64,000 nucleotides of DNA from Candidatus Sumerlaeota bacterium. Lineage in GTDB: Bacteria; Sumerlaeota; Sumerlaeia; Sumerlaeales; Sumerlaeaceae. Location of the stretch: the NCBI GenBank assembly GCA_012513815.1, contig JAAZBM010000014.1:502309-566308 (forward strand). Direction: 5' to 3'. Position numbers and translations under genes: made by a program. Below the pieces are notes generated by a model. It ran no database searches. It was not told the origin of the DNA and saw only the letters and a list, made by a program, of their open reading frames with translations. Shown here piece after piece: positions 36,480 to 45,162 of the stretch. How positions within the stretch are numbered: the first letter of the stretch is position 1; each line of letters begins with the position of its first letter.

Positions 36480-37511
36480 ATGAAAAGAATCATCACACTT
36501 CTTCCCGTCCTGGTGCTTTTGCTATTCGCGTCACTATGTTGTTCGCAGGAGAGCCAGACCACCGATTCGCAGTCCCAGACCACATCGAGCGCTGCGGTGG
36601 CGGGCATCGTCTCGCAGACCCCGGCGGCTCCGATTTCCGAAGCCAATGAGGACGACACACGCACTATTCCGGCAAATATCAGTTGCCTCAACATGAAGAA
36701 TCTCCCCGTCTTCATCATGCTTATCATGTTTGGGTGTTTCCTTTTCATCATCCGCACTCGCGCCAAGCACGGCAAACTCCCCGAGTTGCGCCGTCTGGCG
36801 GGCATCAACGCCATTGAAGAGGCTATCGGCCGCGCGACAGAGATGGGACGCCCCGTTCTGTTTATTCCGGGCATCAACGATATCGACGACATTCAGACGT
36901 TGGCAGGTGTCAATATCCTCAGCCACGTCGCATTTATTGCCGCAGAGTACGACACGCCGATTATCGTCGCAACACGCCGGAGTGTGACTCTGGCCGTTTG
37001 TGAAGAGACCGTGAAGCAAGCGTCGCTGGCGGCGGGTAGGCCGGAAGTTTATGTGCCAAACAATATGCGCTATTTGAGCGACGACCAGTTCGCTTTTACC
37101 GCCGGTGTGAATGGAATCATGATTCGTGAGAAACCGGCCTCCGCAATTTATCAGGGCTGTTTTTACAGCGAATCTCTTATCCTTGCTGAGACGGGTAACA
37201 TGACCGGCACGATTCAAGTTGCCGGTACAGCGAATCCGACTCAGTTGCCATTCTTTGTGGCGGCTTGCGACTATACGCTCATCGGCGAGGAGTTTTTCGC
37301 CGCGAGTGCTTACTTGAGCAAGGACCTCGACACACTCGCAAGCGTCACCGCTGCCGACTGGCTCAAGGCCGTGCTGCTTCCGATTATCATCCTCGGAACC
37401 ATCCTCGCGACGATTTCCGCTTTTATGCCGGAAGCCGGTGCGGAGACGACTTTCTCGATGATTGCCGAGAAAACGACTTACCTGCTTGAACTGCTAAAGG
37501 AGATTTTTTAA
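36480..37511 (+). CDS. DUF6754-like membrane protein
   Basis: Signal/TM N-terminus; EEAIGRATEMGRPVLFIPGINDIDDIQTLAGVNILSHVAFIAAEYDTPIIV...GTIQVAGTANPTQLPFFVAACDYTLIGEEFFAASAYLS. Confidence 0.8.
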   Translation: MKRIITLLPVLVLLLFASLCCSQESQTTDSQSQTTSSAAVAGIVSQTPAAPISEANEDDTRTIPANISCLNMKNLPVFIMLIMFGCFLFIIRTRAKHGKLPELRRLAGINAIEEAIGRATEMGRPVLFIPGINDIDDIQTLAGVNILSHVAFIAAEYDTPIIVATRRSVTLAVCEETVKQASLAAGRPEVYVPNNMRYLSDDQFAFTAGVNGIMIREKPASAIYQGCFYSESLILAETGNMTGTIQVAGTANPTQLPFFVAACDYTLIGEEFFAASAYLSKDLDTLASVTAADWLKAVLLPIIILGTILATISAFMPEAGAETTFSMIAEKTTYLLELLKEIF

Positions 37512-37517
37512 GACTTA

Positions 37518-38279
37518 ATGAAAACAAGATTTCCCATATTTATCACGGCCTTTGTAGGAGTCTTCATGATTTTGAAGTACTTCTTCGTCGGTCAGGGTGC
37601 CAACGGGGCCAACAGTTTCAGCATTTACGTGAACGCTATTGCCGATGAGCTTGTGCAATGGTGCGTGATTGTGCTGGGCTTCGCTCTGGTACTTGGCGTT
37701 CTGAACGTCGCCCGCATCAACCTCAAGGGCATCATCGAACGCAAGCGGGACTGGGGTTATAAACTTATCCTAATCATCTGTATGGTTTGCATGTTTAGTT
37801 TTGGGTTGCACAAATGGAAACTTGATGAGGAGACGAAGGCCGCCAAGCTTGTGACGACCAGTCTTATCTCGCAGAATGCTCCACAAGCCGAAGTCGACAG
37901 CGCCCGAATCTACGCTGACAAACTGGAAAAGAAATCGACAACGACACCGTTTGACTTTATGTACTTTTCGATTTACATGTCCTTGTCCGCGACGATTTTC
38001 TCCCTGCTGGCGTTTTACGTCGCAAGCGCCGCGTACCGCAGCTTCCGTGCCCGCAACTTCCTGAGCGCTCTGCTGCTGATTAGCGCCATTGTCGTCATGA
38101 TTGGTCGTGTGCCGGTGGGGGCGCAAATATCAAGCGCCTTCCCGTGGTTGCAAGAGTGGATTATGACCTGGCCTAACACCGCCGGTCAACGCGCCATCCA
38201 AATCGGGGCAGCCATTGGTGTTATCGCCTCCGGTCTTAGAATTATCTTCGGCGTCGAACGCCCATATTTGAAAGGGTGA
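37518..38279 (+). CDS. polytopic membrane protein of the MutL-like operon (253 aa)
   Basis: About six hydrophobic segments; 6 nt after the preceding stop. Confidence 0.75.
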   Translation: MKTRFPIFITAFVGVFMILKYFFVGQGANGANSFSIYVNAIADELVQWCVIVLGFALVLGVLNVARINLKGIIERKRDWGYKLILIICMVCMFSFGLHKWKLDEETKAAKLVTTSLISQNAPQAEVDSARIYADKLEKKSTTTPFDFMYFSIYMSLSATIFSLLAFYVASAAYRSFRARNFLSALLLISAIVVMIGRVPVGAQISSAFPWLQEWIMTWPNTAGQRAIQIGAAIGVIASGLRIIFGVERPYLKG

Positions 38280-38291
38280 GGTTGAAAAGTA

Positions 38292-39224
38292 ATGATGACT
38301 GAACAAACAAATGAAAACAGTTCGACCCTCGCTCGCGTTCTGAACTTCTTGGCGACTCTTGATCGCCGTTGGATTTTCCTGCTGATGGCAGGCATCACGA
38401 TTATTTTCATGGTAATAAATGCGCGAATCAGCATCCCGATTTCCGCTCCGGCACAGGGCGTTTATAACGCAATCGAAGCGCTACAGCCCGGCGACCGGGT
38501 GCATCTGAGCATTGACTACGGCCCCTCAAGTCAGGCCGAGTTGCTGCCGATGCATATTACGATGCTCCGCCAACTTTTCAGGAAAAAGGCCGTTGTGGTT
38601 TGCTCGAGCCTTTGGACGGACTCTCCCCCGATGACGGAGAAAGTCTGGGAAATCGTGGCGCCGGAATTTGAGAAAATCGGCGAGAAAAAAGTCTATGGCG
38701 TCGACTTCGTGAACCTCGGGTTCAAGGCCGGCGACCGCACTGCAATTGCATCCATTGGGAACTCGTTCAAGAACACGTTCCCCATTGATTATCGAGGGAA
38801 CAAGACAAGCGAGCTGCCCATCATGCAGGGGTGGGATGACTATTCGGGCATCGCCCTGTTGTGTACGCTTGCCGTTGGTGACCCGGGGCCGGTAGAGTAT
38901 ATCCAACAGGCACAGAGCCGCTATAACATTAAGATGATAACGGGTTGCACCGCGTTGCTTTCGCCGCAACTGTATCCGTTCTTCCAGTCGAACAACCTGC
39001 TGGGGTTCCTCGGTGGACTTGCGGGCGCCGCAGAGTATGAGACGCTCAATGGCGAGAGTGGCCAAGGAATCAAAGGGATGAATGTTCAGAGCGCAATCCA
39101 TATGCTGATTGTTCTGCTTGTGCTGCTGGGCAATATCGCCGCGTTCCTGCTCAAGTTTGTGCCGGACGCGAAACCCGGGGCGCCAAACGACCCCGAGAAT
39201 TCCAAAAGCGCGGAGAAAGGATAA
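38292..39224 (+). CDS. membrane-anchored protein of the MutL-like operon (310 aa), TMs at both ends
   Basis: TM RWIFLLMAGITIIFMVINA, exported domain, C-terminal TM MLIVLLVLLGNIAAFLLKFV. Confidence 0.75.
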   Translation: MMTEQTNENSSTLARVLNFLATLDRRWIFLLMAGITIIFMVINARISIPISAPAQGVYNAIEALQPGDRVHLSIDYGPSSQAELLPMHITMLRQLFRKKAVVVCSSLWTDSPPMTEKVWEIVAPEFEKIGEKKVYGVDFVNLGFKAGDRTAIASIGNSFKNTFPIDYRGNKTSELPIMQGWDDYSGIALLCTLAVGDPGPVEYIQQAQSRYNIKMITGCTALLSPQLYPFFQSNNLLGFLGGLAGAAEYETLNGESGQGIKGMNVQSAIHMLIVLLVLLGNIAAFLLKFVPDAKPGAPNDPENSKSAEKG

Positions 39225-39230
39225 TCAACA

Positions 39231-40031
39231 ATGAACGAGATTTCGATGTTTGATATGGCAATTGTCTGGGTTACAGCATTCTTCACGCTTGCGGCTTTCA
39301 GTTTCCTGTATCGCGACAATCCCCTTTACAAGCTCATTGAGCACGCTTATATCGGCGTGTCTGCCGGATACGCGTTTTATCAGGCACTGCGCAGCACAAT
39401 CTATCCGAACCTGATATTGTATCTCCATGATGGTTTCGCGGGGACACTGGATGGTCAAAACGATATGGTGATTCATTTCGGTTGGCGTTTTGGCGCGGCA
39501 ATCCTCGGATTGCTGTTACTGACCCGTCTTCTGCCCAGAATCAACTGGATTAGCCGCTGGCCGATGGCACTGATTATTGGCGCCTACGCGGGACTGAATA
39601 TCGTCGGTCTGACAAAGGCGAATCTCATTGACCAGATTCACGCTTGCTACATTCCATTGTTCAGCCCCGATATGCAATTCTGGCCGATTTTCAAAGAGAG
39701 TCAGGCGTACATTCCAACGGCTTTCAACCACATTGTGCTGTTGACCGGCACAGTCGCCGCGATGATTTACTTCTTCTTTAGCATGGGACACAAGGGCGTC
39801 ATGGGCAAGATTGGTCTCTACGGAATAGGAATCATCATGATTACATTCGGCGCGACTTATGGCAGCATCGTCCTCGCACGCATCAGCCTGCTCATCGGCC
39901 GCGTACAGGTTCTGCACGAGACATGCGACGCGCAACATGGGTATCCCCCGTTTGTCTGCGCAATCATTGTCATCGCCATTATCGTGATTTGGAGACTCAA
40001 GTTCTTTAAGCCGGACGAGGAAGAAAAGTAA
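39231..40031 (+). CDS. polytopic membrane protein of the MutL-like operon (266 aa)
   Basis: Multiple TMs; 6 nt after the preceding stop; last gene before hairpins. Confidence 0.75.
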   Translation: MNEISMFDMAIVWVTAFFTLAAFSFLYRDNPLYKLIEHAYIGVSAGYAFYQALRSTIYPNLILYLHDGFAGTLDGQNDMVIHFGWRFGAAILGLLLLTRLLPRINWISRWPMALIIGAYAGLNIVGLTKANLIDQIHACYIPLFSPDMQFWPIFKESQAYIPTAFNHIVLLTGTVAAMIYFFFSMGHKGVMGKIGLYGIGIIMITFGATYGSIVLARISLLIGRVQVLHETCDAQHGYPPFVCAIIVIAIIVIWRLKFFKPDEEEK

Positions 40032-40075
40032 CAGCGATTCGCTGTCGCTTGCACGGTGAGACCGTGATGTTTTTT
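40031..40075 (+). terminator. tandem hairpins ending the MutL-like operon
   Basis: acagcg att cgctgt (40031-40045) and cacggt gag accgtg (40052-40066) followed by atgtttttt. Confidence 0.7.
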
Positions 40076-40085
40076 AGACGAGATT

Positions 40086-40600
40086 GTCTTGTTCATTCTG
40101 AGACAATCTCGTTGCCGTTTTGGGCAAACTTGCGGATGACGCAACTGCCGTCAAGTTGAAAAGCGAAGATTTTGCGGTTTGTTTTCGGTCAGCGACTCGC
40201 CAAGGATGTCGAAGCCAAGCGACAAAAGGCTCGGGCAGAAACACTGCTGTGTGGCGGCAGTCGCGTCGGGGTTGCCGGAGACGATGAAGCGAATGATTTG
40301 CTGCGAACGACCCAAACCGAATGCATGCGGCAACTTCACGTTCGATCCATGGCGACTGGGCGCTGTCGGGGGAACAGATAACGATAAGATAACAAGATGC
40401 TTCCGGTTCTTTCGCTAACAGAACATTGAGAGAGCCTAACTCCATGTCCATTTTGTCGACGAAAACCGGCGCAAGCTGACGAGGCGGCTGGGTGCCACAG
40501 TGGGCGCGAATGTAGGACGGAACCTTGAAGCGTTCGAGCTTGCGCTCGAAGCCATAAGGTCATCGTTCGTCTTTGTGGCTATAAACTGGTAAAAGCGTAG
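40086..40600 (-). pseudogene. decayed TIR-domain protein gene
   Basis: VYSHKDER*PYGFERKLERFKVPSYIRAHCGTQPPRQLAPVFVDKMDMELGSLNVLLAKEPEASCYLIVICSPDSAQSPWIEREVAACIRFG | (+1 nt) RSQQIIRFIVSGNPDATAATQQCFCPSLLSLGFDILGESL...; in-frame TGA at 40560-40562 and frameshift near 40314-40320. Confidence 0.75.
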
Positions 40601-40812
40601 TATTTATACGAAACGGATGACAACTCTGACGCATCCATTCCATAATATGTCGTTTTCACGGGTAATAAAAGCTGACATAACGCTCTTCATCGTTGTTATT
40701 GCTATTATCCAGTATCGCTAATTCATATACAGTGTGTCAGGACTAATGAACGAAAATACCGCCCGAGCACTATGCCCGAGCGGTTTTAGTTTTGTTATCG
40801 ATGTCTGTGTGA

Positions 40813-42726
40813 TTATTCGATTTCGAAGGTTGAAAGCGTCACAGGAACAGCGGTCGAAGTGCCAACATACCACTCGCTGAAGTGGTCGATGCCGGAAACG
40901 CTGACGGTGTTGCCATCAGGTGTTACGGGGTATTCTGTCTTGATGTCGCCTTCGATGCGGAACAGGGTATTCGTGCCGGCGGGCAGAGCAGCGACTGTCC
41001 ATGTCAATGTCGCTGTGCCACCCACAGCGGTGCTGTTGATGACGAGTTTTTCAGCAGCGAGGTTCTCGGGATTCTTGAAAATAGCCGAAGTATCGGTGCC
41101 ATCAAGTTTGAGGGCGGTGCGTTGGACGGTGACTTTGCCCGTAGCGGTCACGCCTGTGAAGGCAAGCATTGCCGAACTGCCGTTGGGAAGCGTGAAGGTC
41201 TGGGTGCTGTCGCCAACAGGAACTTCCTCGCCATCATAGTCCGTAATATGAACACTATCAACACAAACTGTTGATGAACTTGGAGCAGTCGTCTTGATGA
41301 TTCTGATGCGGGCACTACCGGGGACTTTCACATCCGCGGAGCAGGCAATCATGCCTGTGGCGGTATCCCAAACGGGAGCGGTAAAGGCTTTGACGTCTAC
41401 CCATGTCGCGCCCTGATCGGTCGAGTACTGAAGTGTGACTTCACCATTCTTATGAGTGCCATAGGAGGCAAGTTTAAAAGAAACGGTGCCGATGCCCGTT
41501 GTCTTGTCGAAGTTCATCGTGACATTGTGGTTCGCATCCCTCATTCGCATTGACTTCGCGCCTTCAAAACGGTCAGAGGCAGAATTCCCGGTATAAGCAT
41601 CCACACTCCATTCGCCCGTGCTCAGCGTTAATGTTCTTTGAGTATAAGCATTTGGTGTAGTGGGAGCTTGTTCGAAGTCTTCGAAGAAGCCTGTCGGAGG
41701 CTCAGTGATAACGAATTCCGCAGAGGCAACGGCACTGTCGGTGAAGTTCGCCTTTGTCGCAATCGCCTTAATCGTCAGGGATTCGCTGACTTCAATCGGT
41801 GTTTCGTACAGCGTGGAAGCGGCGGTCGGCTCATCGCCATTCGTCGTGTAGCGAATCTCGGTGTCAGCAGTTTGTGTGGCCAATGTCACTGTCTGAACCG
41901 ATGTGTAGTTACCGCCGTTTGGCGTGATGGTCGGTGTCTTGGGCTGCAACACGTAGGTCGCCGTAGCCTTATCGCTGTCGGTCAATCCGGTCTTGGTCGC
42001 ATAGGCCTTGATGGTCGTGTCGGTGGCGCTCACCAAAATAGGCGTAGAATAAACATCACTCTGGTTGGTCGGTTCATCGCCATTCGTCGTATAGTAAATC
42101 GTCGCGCCCTCTGTCGATGACAATGCCACGGTCTGGACGACATCATATGTGCCGGCAACCGGATACATGGTCGGGGTGGCAACCTTCGTTACGGGGCCTA
42201 CTGAACCCATCTTGAAGAGTTGGAAATTCTTTTGAGCAGTTGTGTAACATCTGTACAAAACGCTGCTGCTATTGCGGCAGAGCTTTCTGTCAGTAGTTTT
42301 GCAGTTAGTAACGGAAAAAACACCTCCTGAAACGCTCAAGGTCCAACGCTGCGCGTCATCAGTCACGCTAGTAACAACTTGCGCAGTATTAGCCGTACCC
42401 GTATACGAAACATATTTCTCGATAACTTCGTTGTAGATGGTGCGCCCACTGCCATTGGTCTCTATTTTCCATACAATGGACTTATCAGGATTCGTAATGG
42501 TAGTGTTATCTGTAACAGTAACATTAGTACCTTTAAGGCCCTTGCCATCAGAAGAATCGTTGTTCATTGCATCAGTAACACCATTGCCAACAAGCACGTA
42601 GTATCCGTCTGTTACGTCCTCAACAGTTGTCACTTTGGTAAATGTTCCGGTGCCATCATAGGTAGCCATGGCGCTGCAGGCTGTTATGCTCATGGCAATC
42701 AGCCCGATAAATGATTTGAAATTCAT
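40813..42726 (-). CDS. secreted protein with chitobiase/hexosaminidase C-terminal-like repeats
   Basis: Signal peptide MNFKSFIGLIAMSITACSAMA; two TPTITPNGGNY..VQTVTL...IRYTTNGDEPT repeats; C-terminus FSEWYVGTSTAVPVTLSTFEIE. Confidence 0.8.
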   Translation of the reverse strand: MNFKSFIGLIAMSITACSAMATYDGTGTFTKVTTVEDVTDGYYVLVGNGVTDAMNNDSSDGKGLKGTNVTVTDNTTITNPDKSIVWKIETNGSGRTIYNEVIEKYVSYTGTANTAQVVTSVTDDAQRWTLSVSGGVFSVTNCKTTDRKLCRNSSSVLYRCYTTAQKNFQLFKMGSVGPVTKVATPTMYPVAGTYDVVQTVALSSTEGATIYYTTNGDEPTNQSDVYSTPILVSATDTTIKAYATKTGLTDSDKATATYVLQPKTPTITPNGGNYTSVQTVTLATQTADTEIRYTTNGDEPTAASTLYETPIEVSESLTIKAIATKANFTDSAVASAEFVITEPPTGFFEDFEQAPTTPNAYTQRTLTLSTGEWSVDAYTGNSASDRFEGAKSMRMRDANHNVTMNFDKTTGIGTVSFKLASYGTHKNGEVTLQYSTDQGATWVDVKAFTAPVWDTATGMIACSADVKVPGSARIRIIKTTAPSSSTVCVDSVHITDYDGEEVPVGDSTQTFTLPNGSSAMLAFTGVTATGKVTVQRTALKLDGTDTSAIFKNPENLAAEKLVINSTAVGGTATLTWTVAALPAGTNTLFRIEGDIKTEYPVTPDGNTVSVSGIDHFSEWYVGTSTAVPVTLSTFEIE

Positions 42727-42852
42727 AATGTTTCTCCTGTAAAATATGCTGTTCCTTGTACACTTACAGGTGCTTTCAAAATTCCTAAATGGCAAGATTA
42801 TGAAATCATATTATTAGGTAAAAATACAGAACCTCGGGGCAAAAGCGTCAAG

Positions 42853-43800
42853 TTAATCGATTTTGATTTTCAAGACAGCCATGATGCGGTCGAGTTCATC
42901 GAGCGTCGTATAGTGGATTTCGATTTTTCCGCTTCGGTTATCTTTTGGAATCACTTTCACACGACAACTCATTTTTTCCTCTATCAGGTCTTGCAGATGT
43001 CGGGCATTGATATCCACTGGTTTTTGTTTTGCGGATGTTTTCGACTTCGCAAGCGATGCGGCATCTTCGGGTTCAGATTGCATGAGAGCAGCCTTTTGCT
43101 CTGCTTGGCGGACATTCATCCCCATTTTGATGATAAGATCGTGGAGTTCCTGTTGTCTTTTTCTGTCAGGCAAACTCAGAATGGCTCGGGCGTGTCCACT
43201 GCTGAGTCTTCCCTCGGAGATTTCTTTTTGAATCTCGGGCGCAAGCTTCAACAGTCTCAAGGCGTTCGTGACCGTTGCACGTCCTTTGCCGACTCGCGAG
43301 GCGACATCCTCTTGCGTGAGCGAGAACTTCTTCATTAGCAATTGATAGGCTCTCGCCTCGTCAATCGGATTCAGGTCTTCGCGCTGAAGATTCTCCACCA
43401 GAGCGAATTCGAGAACTTCGAGTTCATTTCCGGCGATTTCCACTGATGGAATCGTTTCGAAACCGGCGAGTTGCGCCGCTCTCCATCTTCGTTCGCCTGC
43501 GACAATCATCCATTTGTCGCCGCGACGCGTGACAGCGATGGGTTGAATCATTCCGTGTCGACGCAATGACTGCGACAATTCAGAGAGGGCGGCTTCGGTA
43601 AACTCTTTACGTGGCTGGTCCGGATTGGGGATGACCTTGCTGACGGGCAACCGCATGAGTCGTGCGCCATCATATGTTTCATCCGTTCCCAATGGCACCT
43701 TTGGCGTCAGTGAGACTTGCACATTCTTCGGATTCTTGTTGGTGGCTGAGGGTAGCAGCGCGCCAAGTCCCTTACCGAGTGCTGTCTTTTTCGGTGGCAT
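42853..43800 (-). CDS. parB: chromosome partitioning protein ParB
   Basis: MPPKKTALGKGLGALLPS, IPNPDQPRKEFTEAALSELSQSLRRHGMIQPI, GERRWRAAQLAGFETIP, ALVENLQREDLNPIDEA. Confidence 0.95.
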   Translation of the reverse strand: MPPKKTALGKGLGALLPSATNKNPKNVQVSLTPKVPLGTDETYDGARLMRLPVSKVIPNPDQPRKEFTEAALSELSQSLRRHGMIQPIAVTRRGDKWMIVAGERRWRAAQLAGFETIPSVEIAGNELEVLEFALVENLQREDLNPIDEARAYQLLMKKFSLTQEDVASRVGKGRATVTNALRLLKLAPEIQKEISEGRLSSGHARAILSLPDRKRQQELHDLIIKMGMNVRQAEQKAALMQSEPEDAASLAKSKTSAKQKPVDINARHLQDLIEEKMSCRVKVIPKDNRSGKIEIHYTTLDELDRIMAVLKIKID

Positions 43801-44542
43801 TGAGCACCTCCTGAGCAAGCTTGATATAGTTTTGCGCTCCGATTGACCGGAAGTCATACCATATGGCAGGCTGACCGTGGCTTGGCGCTTCGGCCAGTCG
43901 CACGGAACGGCTGATGGTCGTCTCGAAAACTTTGCCGGGGAAATGCGTGCGCAACTCTTCGGCGACTTGGCGAGACAGATTCAGTCTTTGGTCGTACATC
44001 GTTAGGACGATTCCGAGAATATCGATTTTGGGATTGAGAGATGCCTTCACTCGTTCGATGGTCTGAATCAGCATTGACAATCCTTCGAGGGCGTAGTACT
44101 CGCCCTGCACGGGAATAACGAGTTTTTGCGCGGCAACCAGTACGTTGAGGCACAGCATCCCAAGGCTCGGCGGCGCGTCAATGATGATATAGTAGTAGTC
44201 ACGGGCAACAAGCGCAAGGGCGTCCGCGAGTTTGAACTCACGTCCGGGCTGATGAAGCAATTCGACCTCGGCGCCGTATAAATCCGGATGTGATGGAATG
44301 GCGGAAAGGTTGTCCCATTCTGTTGGACGAATCACTTGTGTAATCGGAATATGCTTGATGAGTAAATCGTATGCTGATGGCGTCTCGCGGTCAATCCCCA
44401 TCGCAGAGGTTCCGTTTCCTTGTGGATCTAAATCCACAAAGAGCGTTCGCTTCCCGGCCGCAGCCAGAGCCGCCGCAAGATTCACAGCAGTCGTTGTTTT
44501 GCCAACGCCGCCCTTCTGATTAACACATCCAATACAAATCAC
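43772..44542 (-). CDS. parA: chromosome partitioning ATPase ParA/Soj
   Basis: CVNQKGGVGKTTTAVNLAAALA, FVDLDPQGNGTSAMG, YYIIIDAPPSLGMLCLN. Confidence 0.95.
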   Translation of the reverse strand: MICIGCVNQKGGVGKTTTAVNLAAALAAAGKRTLFVDLDPQGNGTSAMGIDRETPSAYDLLIKHIPITQVIRPTEWDNLSAIPSHPDLYGAEVELLHQPGREFKLADALALVARDYYYIIIDAPPSLGMLCLNVLVAAQKLVIPVQGEYYALEGLSMLIQTIERVKASLNPKIDILGIVLTMYDQRLNLSRQVAEELRTHFPGKVFETTISRSVRLAEAPSHGQPAIWYDFRSIGAQNYIKLAQEVLNATEKDSTR

Positions 44543-44612
44543 TTCAATTGCCCTTTATCTATTTGTATTACATCGCAACACATGAACTATCATGATTCAT
44601 TGTTTTTTTTAC

Positions 44613-44978
44613 TCAAGATTTATCGCGATTCATGACGAAATCCCGATGATAAAGAATGGTGGCGATAACTATTTCGCGTGGTGAGAGGTCAAGGGTTTCG
44701 AGGATATACTTGCCGCCATAATCGCGAACATTGTTGCCGATTATTTCGTAGAGATATTTGCTGTTATACTCGCGAATGAGGTTGTGGTGGATTTCGTACA
44801 AGTAGACACCCTTTGCGTTGCGGACATCTTCGTCAGTTATCTCGTAGAGGCATTCGCCTGCATGGTCGCGAATGTCATCTCTGTTGATTTCGTAGACGTA
44901 TTCTCCGCCATACAAACGGATATTGTTTTCGACGAATTCATAGAGATACTTTCCGTCAGCCAGTCGCACAGTTCCCAT
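44613..44978 (-). CDS. 121-aa protein built of about five 16-aa tandem repeats (YLYEIxxNxIRxxxGx)
   Basis: KYLYEFVENNIRLYGG / EYVYEINRDDIRDHAG / ECLYEITDEDVRNAKG / VYLYEIHHNLIREYNS / KYLYEIIGNNVRDYGG. Confidence 0.7.
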   Translation of the reverse strand: MGTVRLADGKYLYEFVENNIRLYGGEYVYEINRDDIRDHAGECLYEITDEDVRNAKGVYLYEIHHNLIREYNSKYLYEIIGNNVRDYGGKYILETLDLSPREIVIATILYHRDFVMNRDKS

Positions 44979-45162
44979 TTCGCGCTACTCCTTTTAGTCT
45001 ACGATTAAATACATTTTGCATGGATGATGAATGCGTTGTTTTGCATCGCCCTATCGGTCATGTCATAAAACGCGCAAATCACAGGCGTGTTGTATACCCT
45101 TTTACATTGGTGTATTGTTTTGAAATGTATGTAATTGATATTAACATTTTGAGGTGATTTCC

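Noticed and set aside
40740-40795. accgcccgagcactatgcccgagcggtttt as a terminator
   Set aside because: Mostly a direct repeat of cccgagc with only a 4-bp outer stem; not a convincing hairpin.
42853-44542. parS site (TGTTTCACGTGAAACA) near parAB
   Set aside because: Looked for it by eye around parAB and other intergenic regions and did not see a canonical copy.
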